A stretch of 35,906 nucleotides of DNA from an uncultured Lentisphaerota bacterium (GTDB lineage: Bacteria > Verrucomicrobiota > Lentisphaeria > Oligosphaerales > CAITYL01), in contig CAITSE010000149.1 in assembly GCA_903894975.1 (NCBI GenBank), positions 1 to 35,906 on the forward strand, in the 5' to 3' direction. The notes beneath the pieces are model-generated. The model was not told the DNA's origin. It saw only the letters and a list, made by a program, of their open reading frames with translations, and ran no database searches. This document shows, one piece after another, positions 1 to 9,870 of the stretch. Every line of letters starts with the position of its first letter. Within the stretch, counting starts at the first letter, position 1. Both the position numbers and the translations under genes were made by a program.

Positions 1-16
1 CCGGAAACCGAAAACG

Positions 17-52
17 AAGGCATCCGTGAGCCGCCAGGCCCGGATGCCTTTT
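17..52 (+). terminator. Rho-independent terminator of an upstream gene outside the window
   Basis: A perfect 10-bp inverted repeat (AAGGCATCCG at 17-26, CGGATGCCTT at 41-50) encloses a 14-nt loop and runs into TTTT at 49-52. The T-run favours use on the plus strand. It suggests that a transcription unit ends just before the window and that the helicase fragment at 102 lies behind it rather than in an operon with it. Confidence 0.6.
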
Positions 53-101
53 CGCTTCCGCGCCGGTCAAAACGGCCCCGGGGCCCATTAAACCGGCGTT
101 T

Positions 102-1310
102 TTGGTACACTTTTCACCGGCGCCCGCAGCTGACATCGCCGCCAATCTCAAGAGCCTTTGTTCCCGCGACGAATGGGACCGCATCGAAGTGCTTAATCTT
201 GACGCCTGGGTGCGTCGGTTCTTGGAGAAACAGAGCTTCGTGCTCAAGCTCGCATATGATGAAGGTGAGAATCTTTGGCAGAAGGCACTGGCTATGTTGC
301 CGCCGGAACTGGCGCTTACGTCCGATTTCGTCCGGTCTGAATGGAACAACGTGGTGCAGGCGCAGGGCGTCGATGACTTGTCGGGATATCTCCGCGTATC
401 GCGAGTCGGCCGAACCCGGCGCCTGTCGCGTACCGAGCGCCAGCAACTCTGGTCGGTGTTTGGAGAATACCGCGCGTTGCTGAATGAACAGGGGTTGTGC
501 GAGCCGGCGGACGCCTTCCGTACGGCTGTCGGCCTGATCCGAGACCGTGGCATCACCTTCCCGTATCAGGCCGTGGTGGTTGACGAGGCTCAGGATTTCG
601 GCAATGAAGCTTTTCGTCTCCTGCGCGCGCTGGTTCCCGCCGGCGCCAATGACCTTTTCATCGTCGGTGACGCCCATCAGCGTATCTATGGGCACCAGGT
701 TGTTCTTTCCCGTTGCGACATTGACATCAGGGGAAGAGGAAAGAAACTCCGGATCAACTACCGTACCACTGAAGAAGTGAAGAATTGGGCCATCGGGCTT
801 CTCAAAGGGTACTCTTTTGACGATCTTGATGCCGGGGTTGACGACACAGATGCAGTTCGTTCGATTGTCAATGGCGAACCCCCCGTGGTTAAGGCTTGTT
901 CCGGTGTCACGGAGGCCGCAGATTTGGTGTGCTCACACATTACGCAGCTTCTTCAGGGTGAATCCGCACCGCCGGAAACGATATGCTTGGTCGCACGAAC
1001 CCATTATGAGCTTGAAGCATACGAGAAATATGTGCGCCAAGTATGTCCCACCATCCACCAGATCGAACCGGGCAAGGCGGACGATGGGACAAAACCCGGC
1101 ATCCGCCTTGCCACCATTCACCGGGTGAAGGGGCTGGAATTCGACCACATGATTATCGCCGGGGCGCTAGATGATTTCGATACACCGTCGTCGGACTCTA
1201 CCGAAAAAATCACCGCGAACAGGGCGCTTCTTTACGTAGCAGCAACCCGTGCCCGGAAATCATTGCTGGTCTGCCGGATCATTAAGAAGGCCATCAAAGA
1301 AAGTCCGTGA
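102..1310 (+). pseudogene. UvrD/Rep-like SF1 DNA helicase, 5'-truncated
   Basis: The 402-aa product shows the back part of a superfamily 1 helicase. Motif II is DEAQD (about residues 162-166), motif III is GDAHQRIYG, and the RxNYRTT block follows. Motif V is IHRVKGLEFDH and motif VI is YVAATRARK. The P-loop (motif I), which binds ATP and belongs near the N-terminus, is absent. The first residues (ADIAANLKSLC) correspond to the stretch that normally comes well after the P-loop. The frame is closed by TGA at 27-29, and the only start is TTG at 102 with no ribosome site. The protein therefore cannot hydrolyse ATP as encoded. The missing front half and the terminator just upstream suggest a deletion or rearrangement junction near 100-120. 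Helicases of this type often occur on mobile or defence elements, and this one sits between the window edge and a tRNA-Gly. Family call firm; pseudogene status is inferred from the missing motif. Confidence 0.75.
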
Positions 1311-1624
1311 AACGGTAAGCGTCGCGACTGACCCATCTGGAGGTTGGGATAGTGCTGGGGTGTGGTGAGTTCTGTCGCAGGCCGGTGGTCGGTTTTGCGG
1401 CGGGAGTTGGCAGGATGTTGAGCCGGACAGACAGAGACGTCGCGCCGGATGAGAGTGTACCCCCCGGTTTAGTCAGCCCCGGAGCCGTTGTGACCGGCGC
1501 GGAAGCAGGAAGGTATCCGGGCTGGCCGGCGAAGCGATGAAGTTGCGGCAACCCTGGGCGGGCCCGGGCCTGCGAGGACTTGCGCGAAGTTCTGGAAGCC
1601 TGAATTAAGATCAAAACGCCTAGC

Positions 1625-1648
1625 AAAGGTGCACACCTGTGCACCTTT
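1625..1648. promoter_or_regulatory. 24-bp near-perfect palindrome upstream of a small gene
   Basis: Two 11-bp arms (AAAGGTGCACA at 1625-1635, TGTGCACCTTT at 1638-1648) mirror each other around CC. Half-site-like copies follow: AGGTGCA near 1674 and AGTGCAC just after it. The cluster lies about 100 bp before the small gene at 1747 and could be an operator for a dimeric regulator. It could also fold as a short terminator. The rest of 1311-1746 shows no convincing gene. Confidence 0.45.
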
Positions 1649-1746
1649 TCCCTTACCTGCCCCAGGTGCATTAAGTGCACTTTGCCGGTGTTGCCTGTTT
1701 TTATGAAAACCAGCGAAAGCTGTGTAGCGAATTGAGGAACATCCCT

Positions 1747-1956
1747 ATGATGCCCAAAGTCTGTTCCGCCACGGAAGTGGCAAACACGCTGCGCCACCTG
1801 GCGCACGACGTCGACGAGCGCAAGCTGTTCTATGCCAAGCTGCGCATCCAGATCATCTACGGCAAGGAAGACCGGCACGACTACGCGTTCATCGCAGAGA
1901 CGCAGCCTGTCCGGGAAGAGCTGCGCGGCGTCACCGGAGTTCTCGCAGTACCGTGA
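1747..1956 (+). CDS. Small hypothetical protein (69 aa)
   Basis: The start ATG at 1747 is chosen because GAGGAA lies about 8 nt upstream. The frame is open further upstream, but no ribosome site supports an earlier start. The product is charged and soluble, with no membrane segment, and I do not recognise a family. It lies in the accessory segment on the 3' side of tRNA-Gly, downstream of the palindrome at 1625-1648. Its stop codon overlaps a GTG that opens a second short frame. The two may be one gene split by a frameshift, or two coupled small genes. Confidence 0.4.
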   Translation: MMPKVCSATEVANTLRHLAHDVDERKLFYAKLRIQIIYGKEDRHDYAFIAETQPVREELRGVTGVLAVP

Positions 1957-2078
1957 GATTTCCAAGGGGGAAGGCCGTCACCTACGGCAAGCCGGCGACG
2001 GTGGTGGCGGCCTTGGTTGACTCCCGTGGCAGCGGCGGCAGCAGGTCTCTGTACGAAGCATGGGCGCAATGGCACTGA
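1953..2078 (+). CDS. Very small hypothetical ORF, possibly the shifted end of the preceding gene
   Basis: A 41-codon frame opens with GTG at 1953, overlapping the TGA of the previous gene. The product reads like coding sequence (GKAVTYGKPATVVAALVD) and not like a random frame, but there is no ribosome site of its own. It may be translated by coupling, or be the true C-terminus of the 1747 gene after a frameshift. No family recognised. Confidence 0.25.
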   Translation: MRFPRGKAVTYGKPATVVAALVDSRGSGGSRSLYEAWAQWH

Positions 2079-2122
2079 CCGGCATCCCTGCTTGACCTGA
2101 TCACGGACAGCGTCACATCAAG

Positions 2123-2332
2123 TTATGCCCAGAGCAGGACGGCTCCGACGGCAACGCCAATCCCGATGGTCGTACAGGCAATCAGGAAGATCATGCACCC
2201 GCACCCGACGGCCTTGCCGACCTTGCGCTGCCGGCCGCTCTTGGTCAGCGGGATGCCGATTGAACGCGAGATGTTGGACTTGATGCGGGTAATGCCCACC
2301 GCACGCTTCCATGAAAAGCCGCCGAGGCCCAT
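2123..2332 (-). CDS. Small membrane-anchored protein (69 aa), DUF4236-like N-terminus
   Basis: The ATG at 2332 is preceded on the minus strand by GGAGGA with about 8 nt spacing, a strong ribosome site. The N-terminal 45 residues are basic and glycine-rich (MGLGGFSWKRAVGITRIK, then a SGRQRKVGK stretch). This resembles the short ISRSTGIP-type proteins grouped near DUF4236. Residues about 44-69 form one hydrophobic segment (MIFLIACTTIGIGVAVGAVLL) that ends the protein. It is convergent with the small plus-strand genes. Function unknown; the family resemblance is from memory and weak. Confidence 0.55.
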   Translation of the reverse strand: MGLGGFSWKRAVGITRIKSNISRSIGIPLTKSGRQRKVGKAVGCGCMIFLIACTTIGIGVAVGAVLLWA

Positions 2333-2553
2333 GATACCATCCTCCAGTACTTACCCACAAACAGAGAGAGCCAGCAGCGCCGCTCTGACCTACGGCGCAA
2401 TGTAGCCGGGTTGCCGACAGAAGGCGAAACCTACGGCCTGAGTTCCGGGGAAACGTGTGTTCTGCCCGGCTTGAATGCGGAAAGATATCCAGCCAAAGGC
2501 TGGCAAGAAAAGGGTGTGCCGATCAAAAAACTGGCACTACCCCACCGGAAAAG

Positions 2554-2734
2554 TTACTACAAATTTACTACATGCCTGCATCTGACAGCATCTTTTCTTG
2601 GCCAGATCCAGCTTGAGATGGGCTAACCGCATCCCCAAAAGGGCTTCTACCGCCGATTTGTAGTAACTCCTCAAGCTCAATCAGTATTTACATTCTGCAA
2701 ATGAGAAAGTTAAGGTGTAGTAAATTTGTAGTAA
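2554..2734. repeat. 19-bp perfect inverted repeat built of 11-bp GTAGTAA units, integrase-arm-like
   Basis: The 19-mer at 2716-2734 (TGTAGTAAATTTGTAGTAA) is the exact reverse complement of 2554-2572. Each copy is two GTAGTAA words spaced by 11 bp. A third partial copy (ATTTGTAGTAA) is at 2656-2666. The block lies about 95 bp from the 3' end of tRNA-Gly. Paired short repeats with helical spacing next to a tRNA 3' end are typical of arm-type binding sites of tyrosine integrases. No integrase gene is in the window. The stretch 2333-2828 contains no other supported gene. Confidence 0.6.
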
Positions 2735-2828
2735 ATAATCACGTTTTTGGGTGTTTTTTGGCGTTTCCAGACGTCGCACGGCACGCCCCGCATGAGAGCA
2801 TAACCACTTAGCATGGAAAGAATAAGAA

Positions 2829-2902
2829 TGGAGCGGGTGGAGGGAATCGAACCCTCCTGACCAGCTTGGAAGGCTGGAGCATTACCACTATGCTACACCC
2901 GC
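2829..2902 (-). tRNA. tRNA-Gly (anticodon TCC)
   Basis: On the minus strand the acceptor arms GCGGGTG (2902-2896) and CACCCGC (2839-2833) pair, followed by discriminator T and an encoded CCA (2831-2829). The anticodon stem CCAGC/GCTGG encloses CTTCCAA, giving anticodon TCC. The T-arm has the usual GGTTCGATTCC. The 3' end faces the accessory segment 1-2828, so this tRNA is a likely attachment site for the element there. Confidence 0.95.
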
Positions 2903-3086
2903 TACGGGAGGAAAGGCGAATAATGTAGCCCGGCCGGTGGCGAGGGCAACCATAGTTGAACAGAAGGCGCGATGACTCGGCAAAAGGTCTGTGGTCTGTA
3001 GGTCTGTGGCTTGTGGTGAAGAGGAAGGCCGCGGGGCCGGCTTTCCGGTCCGATCCACGCGTTCCCACAGCCGTCCCCTTGGGAAT

Positions 3087-3149
3087 ACACAGAAGACGCA
3101 AAGACACGGAGAAGAGGGTTTCTTCTTTGCGTCTCTGCGCCTTCTGTTA
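3087..3149. repeat. Dispersed palindromic repeat (GCAAAG family)
   Basis: The arms CAGAAGACGCAAAGACAC and the imperfect mirror GTCTCTGCGCCTTCTG fold back on each other around 3111-3125. It lies just beyond the stop of the DEAD-box gene, where it could act as a terminator. Related half or full copies occur at 9123-9154, 9836-9866, 13664-13740, about 24593-24625 and 25697-25793. Confidence 0.6.
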
Positions 3150-3161
3150 CATTCCGCGGGT

Positions 3162-5063
<1,902 letters not shown>

Positions 5064-5070
5064 AGCGCCT

Positions 5071-6120
5071 TCACTGCGGTTTGAGGAGGTTGTGGATTTC
5101 GCGGACCAGGGCCTCGGTTTCCTCCCAACCGAGGCAGGCGTCGGTGACGGACAGACCCGGCCTGAGGCGGGAGGGGTCGGCGGGAATCTCCTGGCGGCCG
5201 GTAACCAGGTAGCTTTCGAGCATGGCGCCTTTGAGGGAGTCCTCACCGGCGCGGATCTGGCGGACTACGTCCAGCAGCACGTCCCGTTGCCGGCGCGGAT
5301 CTTTGCCGGAATTGGCGTGACTGCAATCCACCAGGATGTTGGGCACGATCCCCGACTTGCGCATGAGTTCGCGACAGAAGGCGATGTGCTCGGACGTATG
5401 GTTGGGGCCGGCGGCGCCGCCCCGGAGAATGAGGTGCCCGGAGGGATTGCCCCGGGTCCGGAACAGGCCGGCGCGGCCTTCGCCCGTGATGCCGATGAAG
5501 GCATGGGGGGACATGGCGGTGCAGATGCCGTCCACGGCGGCGCGGACGCCGCCGTCGGTGCCGTTCTTGAACCCGACGGGCATGGACAGGCCGCTGGCCA
5601 TCTGCCGGTGGGTCTGGGATTCGGTGGTGCGTGCGCCGATGGCGCCCCAGGCGACCAGGTCGGTGATGTACTGGGGGATGACCGGCTCCAGAATCTCGGT
5701 GGCGGCGGGAATGCCTATTTCATTGAGATCCAAAAGGATGCGCCGCGCCATGCGGATGCCGGCCTCGATGTCGCAGGAATTGTTCATCTGCGGGTCATAG
5801 AGCAACCCTTTCCAGCCGAGCACGGTGCGGGGTTTTTCGAAATAGACGCGCATGATGATCAGCAGGCTTTCGGCGACCTCGGCCGCCAGGGCCTTGAGGC
5901 GTCCGGCATAGGCCAGGGCGTCGGCATGGGAATGCACGGAACAGGGGCCGGCGATGAGGATGAAGCGGCGGTCGCGCCGGGAGAAGATGTTTTCCAGGGC
6001 GGCGCGGGCGGCGACCACGGTGTCGGCGGCCTTTTCGGTGAGCGGTAGCTCCGCCTTGATGTCGTCCGGGGAGGTGAGCGGTGCGGACTGTTCGATGTTG
6101 AGATTGTCAGTGCGGATCAT
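5071..6120 (-). CDS. aroG: 3-deoxy-7-phosphoheptulonate (DAHP) synthase, class I alpha (AroF/G/H type)
   Basis: This enzyme condenses phosphoenolpyruvate with erythrose 4-phosphate, the first step of the shikimate pathway to aromatic amino acids. The 349-aa length matches the E. coli isozymes. Signature stretches are IAGPCSVHS, MRVYFEKPRT, GWKGLLYDP, ARTTESQTHRQ, GFKNGTDG and LVDCSHANSGK; the Cys, His and acidic metal ligands are in place. An N-terminal segment of about 45 residues precedes the barrel, as in feedback-regulated forms. Which amino acid inhibits it cannot be read from sequence, so the gene symbol is generic. The ATG is immediately preceded by a C-run and an AATCCAAAATC-type repeat, with no clear ribosome site. 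The RNA helicase gene follows 7 nt downstream, an unusual partner. Confidence 0.93.
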   Translation of the reverse strand: MIRTDNLNIEQSAPLTSPDDIKAELPLTEKAADTVVAARAALENIFSRRDRRFILIAGPCSVHSHADALAYAGRLKALAAEVAESLLIIMRVYFEKPRTVLGWKGLLYDPQMNNSCDIEAGIRMARRILLDLNEIGIPAATEILEPVIPQYITDLVAWGAIGARTTESQTHRQMASGLSMPVGFKNGTDGGVRAAVDGICTAMSPHAFIGITGEGRAGLFRTRGNPSGHLILRGGAAGPNHTSEHIAFCRELMRKSGIVPNILVDCSHANSGKDPRRQRDVLLDVVRQIRAGEDSLKGAMLESYLVTGRQEIPADPSRLRPGLSVTDACLGWEETEALVREIHNLLKPQ

Positions 6121-6123
6121 GGG

Positions 6124-6260
6124 GGGATTTTGGATTGCGGATTTTGGATTTTGGATTGGGGGGGGCGGGGGAGGGAGAAATTGAGAAATTTAGAAATTGA
6201 GGAGGTGCGAAGATTGGAGCGGGTGACAAGGTTTCGGTTGGCCTAATTTCTAATTTCTAA
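6124..6260. repeat. Iterated GATTTTGGATT and AATTTCTAATTTC repeats
   Basis: Directly upstream of the aroG start are four copies of GGATTTTGGATT-type words (6124-6160). A purine-rich spacer follows, then AAATT-rich direct repeats (6178-6200) with an opposing AATTTCTAATTTC run (6244-6260). The same AATCCAAAATC words occur in reverse orientation immediately before the gene at 26048. Both copies abut a start codon. Confidence 0.55.
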
Positions 6261-6262
6261 TT

Positions 6263-6481
6263 TCACTCTTTCGCTGCAAACTCTTCGCCGTTGGCAGCGA
6301 GGAAGGCGCGGATGCGGTCGCCGTGGCGTTGCAGGAATCCGGCCCAGGCCCGGAGGTCCTCGGCCGTCTCCCGGAAGGTTCGGCGCACCAAACGGTCTTC
6401 CCGATCCAAATAGACCAGGAAGGGCAGGTTGCCCCAACGGGCAAGCCGGTCAAGATAAAGTTGCGCCAAACTGCAGGGCAT
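6263..6481 (-). CDS. Small hypothetical protein (72 aa), possible remnant of an AMP-binding enzyme N-terminus
   Basis: The ATG at 6481 starts 22 nt after the stop of the D123-like gene, on the same strand, so the two probably form an operon. No good ribosome site is seen. The middle of the protein (PFLVYLDREDRLVRRTF, then TAEDLRAWAGFLQRHGDRI) resembles the first 50 residues of acyl-CoA synthetase-type AMP-binding enzymes. Nothing of the catalytic core follows. It may be a true small protein, or a 3'-truncated synthetase fragment. The resemblance is by eye only. Confidence 0.5.
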   Translation of the reverse strand: MPCSLAQLYLDRLARWGNLPFLVYLDREDRLVRRTFRETAEDLRAWAGFLQRHGDRIRAFLAANGEEFAAKE

Positions 6482-6503
6482 GAAAAATCCGGAGGCTCGG
6501 GAA

Positions 6504-7202
6504 TCAGAAGGAAATCGAGATGTCGCCGTCCATCCGCACGGGCTTGGGAATGAGCTTGAGCCCGGCTTGGGCCTCCCAGTCACGATCCCAGGAACGCAGC
6601 AACAGCGGTTCGGTGGGCGCACCCCAGGAATTGAGGTCGACCAGCAGGAATTGGTCTTTGGAGGTCAGGTACACGTCCGCCGTCACGTCCGCCGTCGGCA
6701 ATCCCGGGGCGAGGATTTCCGCAAAGGCGCAGCCCAGCGTCCAGAGCTCCGCCTCCCGCTTGGCGAGGCGGCCGAAATGACGTTCCAGGCAGTATTGGGA
6801 CATGGCCGCCAAGCGGCGGCCGTGGAAAAACATGCGGAACTCCCGGATCCGGTCCATGCGCCGGTAGGGGCGGACGATCAGGCGCCGGGTCGCCCCTTCG
6901 CGCAGGGCGGCCTGGACTTTGCCGCTGCCGGCCAGCAGTGCCCAGGCGCTGCGGGCGTAGAAGGCGGCGTGGTCCGCGGCAAATCCGGGGCTGTCCGTGG
7001 GCGCACACACATCCGTGGCCACAAAGGTGTTGCCGTGGAAAGAATCCATGGCGCCCTGGAGCCGGTCCAGCAACGGTTTGGCCCCGGCGGCCTGCGGATC
7101 GCCCGCCAGCAGGATTCTGACATCCTCTTCGCCGAGGTTCACAAACACCGTGGGGAAGGAATATTCCCCCAGTGCGGCATACCAGTCAGAAACAGCTATC
7201 AC
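6504..7202 (-). CDS. Cdc123/D123-like ATP-grasp protein
   Basis: Eukaryotic Cdc123 (D123) is an ATP-grasp protein that assembles translation factor eIF2; bacterial relatives have no settled role. Counting from a TTG at 7220, the conserved parts visible here are RPYRRMDRIREFRMF (117-131), SQY (141-143), ADVYL (181-185) and LVDLNSWG (193-200). They match the arginine/glutamate strand, the serine-glutamine turn and the metal-binding DxN of the family. I prefer the GTG at 7202 because GGAGAA lies about 10 nt upstream of it; TTG at 7220 is the alternative. The gene is followed by a small ORF 22 nt downstream and lies divergent from the symporter gene. In bacteria such proteins are often near peptide- or sugar-modification genes, which are not seen here. 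Family call fairly sure, function open. Confidence 0.75.
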   Translation of the reverse strand: MIAVSDWYAALGEYSFPTVFVNLGEEDVRILLAGDPQAAGAKPLLDRLQGAMDSFHGNTFVATDVCAPTDSPGFAADHAAFYARSAWALLAGSGKVQAALREGATRRLIVRPYRRMDRIREFRMFFHGRRLAAMSQYCLERHFGRLAKREAELWTLGCAFAEILAPGLPTADVTADVYLTSKDQFLLVDLNSWGAPTEPLLLRSWDRDWEAQAGLKLIPKPVRMDGDISISF

Positions 7203-7422
7203 GTCTACGGTCTTCTCCAAACGGTCTACGGGTGGCGGCCCCCGGCCGGCGCACCCAATTTAGAAATCAATATATCCCCCCGCACGGCAAGGGCAATCCG
7301 GTTGCCAACCGGCCCGGGTGTGGTATGCTGTGCCGGCTTGTCGCGCCGCCCCGCCGGGCCGGGGGGCGCCCGCCGGCCGCAGCCACGGCCCCGCCCCGCA
7401 CCGGCCCCGGAGCACCCGCCCC

Positions 7423-8976
7423 ATGCACGGACTGTACCTGCTGGTCGTTATCCTTTATGTCCTGCTCATGCTCGGCATCGGCTGGTGGTGCATGCGCCGG
7501 ACCCGGGACGTCGGCGACTTTTTCCTCGGCGGCCGCTCGTTCGGCCCCTGGATGAGCGCCTTCGCCTATGGCACGACCTATTTCTCGGCCGTCCTGTTTA
7601 TCGGCTATGCCGGCAAGCTCGGCTGGGGCTTCGGCATCCACACCCTCTGGATCGTCGTTGGCAACACGCTCATCGGCACCATTCTCGCCTGGAAGCTCCT
7701 TGCCGGCCGCACCCGCGAGATGACCGCCCGCCTGAACGCCATCACCATGCCCGAGTTCCTCTGCGCCCGGTTCGACAGCAAGCCGTTGCAGATTTTGGCG
7801 GCTCTGGTCGTCTTCGTCTTTCTCGTCCCGTACTCCGCCTCCGTGCTCATGGGGCTGAGCTATCTCTTTGAGATGACCCTCGGCATTCGCTACGAATACG
7901 CGCTCTACTTCCTTACCGCCCTCACGGCCCTGTACCTGGTCATGGGCGGGTATTTCGCCGTCGCCGTCAGCGACTTCATCCGCGGCATCGTCGAATTCGC
8001 CGGCGTCATGATCATGGTCTGGCTGCTGGCGCAGAAGGTCGGCGGCTTCCACCATGCTACGGCGACCCTGCTTGCCGATCCCGCCGCCGCGCCGGCGCTG
8101 ACCGCCGCCGCCAAGGTCCTGGGCCAGGGCGCTCTTCAGGTCACCGTGCCCGGCTGGCTGACGCTGCTCTCGCTGGTGCTCATCACCAGTTTCGGGCCGT
8201 GGGCGCTGCCGCAGATGGTGCAGAAGTTCTATTCCATCCGCAGCCGCAAGGACGTCAACCGCGCCATGCTCATCGCCGGCGTGTTCTCGCTGTTTATGGC
8301 CTTCGGCGCCTACTACAGCGGCGCGTTGACGCACCTGTTCTACAACAACCAGCTCCCGGCCGAACTGATGGGGCCCAAGGGCCCGATCTGGGACAAGATC
8401 ATGCCGCACTTCATCACCACCTCCGGCCTGCCCGAGATCCTGGTCCTGGTCATCGTGCTCATGGTCTTCTCCGCCTCCATGTCCAGCATCTCCTCCCTGG
8501 TGCTGGTCTCCAGCTCCTCGATCGCGGTGGACATCTACGGTGCCTTTGTCGACCGCCACGCCAACCCGCGGCGGACTATGGCGCTGATGCGCATTCTCTG
8601 CGCGGTTTTTGTCGGCTTTTCCCTGTGGGTCGCCCTGAAAAAGCCAACCTTCATCGTCAATCTCATGATCATGAGCTGGGGCACCCTGGCCGGCGTCTTC
8701 CTGGCGCCGTACCTGTACGGCCTGTTCTGGAAACGCACCAGCCGTGCCGGGGTCTGGGCCGGCATCGTCACCGGCCTCGGGCTGGCCATTCTGCTTTTCC
8801 CGGAAAGCTGGGGTTGGGGTCAGGCCGGCGTGCCGCTGGCCGGCGCCATCACCATGTTCGTTCCCCTCTTGGTCGTCCCCCTGGTCAGCCTCCTGACCCC
8901 GCGCCCCAACCCCGAGATCATCCGTACTGCCTTCGGGGAGAACGCCCCGGCTGCCGCGCCCCCCGCCCAGCCCTAA
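7423..8976 (+). CDS. Sodium:solute symporter (SSS family) permease
   Basis: The 517-aa protein is hydrophobic throughout, with about 13 membrane helices. N-terminal SSS hallmarks are present: the GDFFLGGRSFGPW stretch after helix 1, then AYGTTYFSAVLFIGYAGKLG. Later come FGPWALPQMVQKFYS and the helix with SASMSSISSLVLVSSSS, where the family places its sodium-site serines. Members import sugars, amino acids, pantothenate, carboxylates or nucleosides with Na+; the substrate is not deducible here. ATG at 7423 was chosen because the protein then begins with helix 1; a weak GGAG lies 11 nt upstream. A hairpin terminator follows the stop. The gene stands alone, divergent from the D123-like gene. Confidence 0.9.
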   Translation: MHGLYLLVVILYVLLMLGIGWWCMRRTRDVGDFFLGGRSFGPWMSAFAYGTTYFSAVLFIGYAGKLGWGFGIHTLWIVVGNTLIGTILAWKLLAGRTREMTARLNAITMPEFLCARFDSKPLQILAALVVFVFLVPYSASVLMGLSYLFEMTLGIRYEYALYFLTALTALYLVMGGYFAVAVSDFIRGIVEFAGVMIMVWLLAQKVGGFHHATATLLADPAAAPALTAAAKVLGQGALQVTVPGWLTLLSLVLITSFGPWALPQMVQKFYSIRSRKDVNRAMLIAGVFSLFMAFGAYYSGALTHLFYNNQLPAELMGPKGPIWDKIMPHFITTSGLPEILVLVIVLMVFSASMSSISSLVLVSSSSIAVDIYGAFVDRHANPRRTMALMRILCAVFVGFSLWVALKKPTFIVNLMIMSWGTLAGVFLAPYLYGLFWKRTSRAGVWAGIVTGLGLAILLFPESWGWGQAGVPLAGAITMFVPLLVVPLVSLLTPRPNPEIIRTAFGENAPAAAPPAQP

Positions 8977-8989
8977 CCTGAATTACAAC

Positions 8990-9011
8990 AAAGTCCAACC
9001 ATTGGACTTTT
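8990..9011 (+). terminator. Hairpin terminator after the symporter gene
   Basis: A 9-bp perfect stem AAAGTCCAA (8990-8998) and TTGGACTTT (9002-9010) with a 3-nt loop ends in a short T-run, 13 nt after the stop codon at 8974-8976. The T-run is only four bases, so termination may be partial. Confidence 0.6.
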
Positions 9012-9066
9012 CGGCGGAAGAGGATCGGAGAGCGTGGCCCCCGACCTTTTTCCCCCACGGTTCCCC

Positions 9067-9154
9067 GTTCAACGTTCGGCGTTCGATGTTGAATGTTCGA
9101 CGTTCGCTTTTTCCGTCCTTCCCCCTTCGCGTCTCTGCGCCTTCTGTTCAACCC
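9067..9154. repeat. Degenerate 14-bp tandem repeat plus a half GCAAAG-family repeat
   Basis: Three 13-14-bp units built on GTTCRAYGTT follow each other at 9067-9106, then a CTTCGCGTCTCTGCGCC half-repeat at 9123-9154. The first part reappears in reverse at about 28043-28068. The block fills the gap between the symporter terminator and recR. Confidence 0.5.
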
Positions 9155-9196
9155 CGGCCAAGTTGCACATCGCCGAAGCGCTTTCATGTTTCCCTC

Positions 9197-9802
9197 ATGG
9201 CTTCCAACTACCCGCCCGTGCTTGAAGAACTGATCGTCGGCCTGCGCCGTCTCCCCGGGGTCGGCGCCCGCACCGCCGAACGGCTGGCCCTGTCCTTCAC
9301 CGGCTGGCCGGCCGACGACCTCCGTAATTTCGGCGCCCTGCTCGCCGCCATCCCCGAACGGCTCCGCTTCTGCACCGGCTGCGGCAATTTCGCCGAAGCC
9401 GAGACCTGCCCGATCTGCGCCGACCCGCACCGGCAGCGCGACGTCATCTGCATCGTCGAGCAGGCCATCCAGATCCCCGCCATCGAGAAAACCGGCTGCT
9501 ACCGCGGGCTCTACCATGTCCTCGGCGGGCGGCTCGAACCGCTGGCGGACAAGGGGCCGGAAACCCTGCGCCTGGCCGAACTGCGCACGCGCCTGGCCGC
9601 CGGCGGCGTCCGCGAGATCATCCTGGCCGTCAGTTCCGACGTCGAGGGCGAGGCCACCGCCGCGTGGCTAGCCCACGAATTCCGCGCCGCCGGCCTCAGC
9701 GTCAGCCGCCTCGCCGCCGGCCTGCCCGTGGGCGCCGACCTCGGCTATGCCGACGCCGCCACCCTGGCCGCCGCCCTCAACTCCCGCCGCCGCCTGGAGT
9801 GA
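9197..9802 (+). CDS. recR: Recombination mediator protein RecR
   Basis: RecR works with RecO (and RecF) to load RecA at single-stranded gaps. The 201 residues equal the usual length. An N-terminal helix-hairpin-helix (LRRLPGVGARTAERLA, about 16-31) is followed by a four-cysteine zinc finger (Cys59, 62, 71, 74). A Toprim domain follows (ICIVEQ at 84-89, GLYHVLGG, SSDVEGEATA). The ATG at 9197 gives the family length although no ribosome site is visible. One oddity: the usual LEYAD near the end reads LGYAD (183-187), so a normally conserved Glu is Gly. The common neighbours dnaX and ybaB are absent. Confidence 0.95.
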   Translation: MASNYPPVLEELIVGLRRLPGVGARTAERLALSFTGWPADDLRNFGALLAAIPERLRFCTGCGNFAEAETCPICADPHRQRDVICIVEQAIQIPAIEKTGCYRGLYHVLGGRLEPLADKGPETLRLAELRTRLAAGGVREIILAVSSDVEGEATAAWLAHEFRAAGLSVSRLAAGLPVGADLGYADAATLAAALNSRRRLE

Positions 9803-9870
9803 CGCCAGAGCCCACGCCGTCGGCAAAATCCTTTTCTCGCCAAGACGCAAAGATCGCAAAGAAATCCCAA

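Noticed and set aside
2411-2626. A 71-codon frame between the small membrane protein and tRNA-Gly
   Set aside because: No ribosome site, no recognisable protein pattern, and it runs into the integrase-arm-like repeats.
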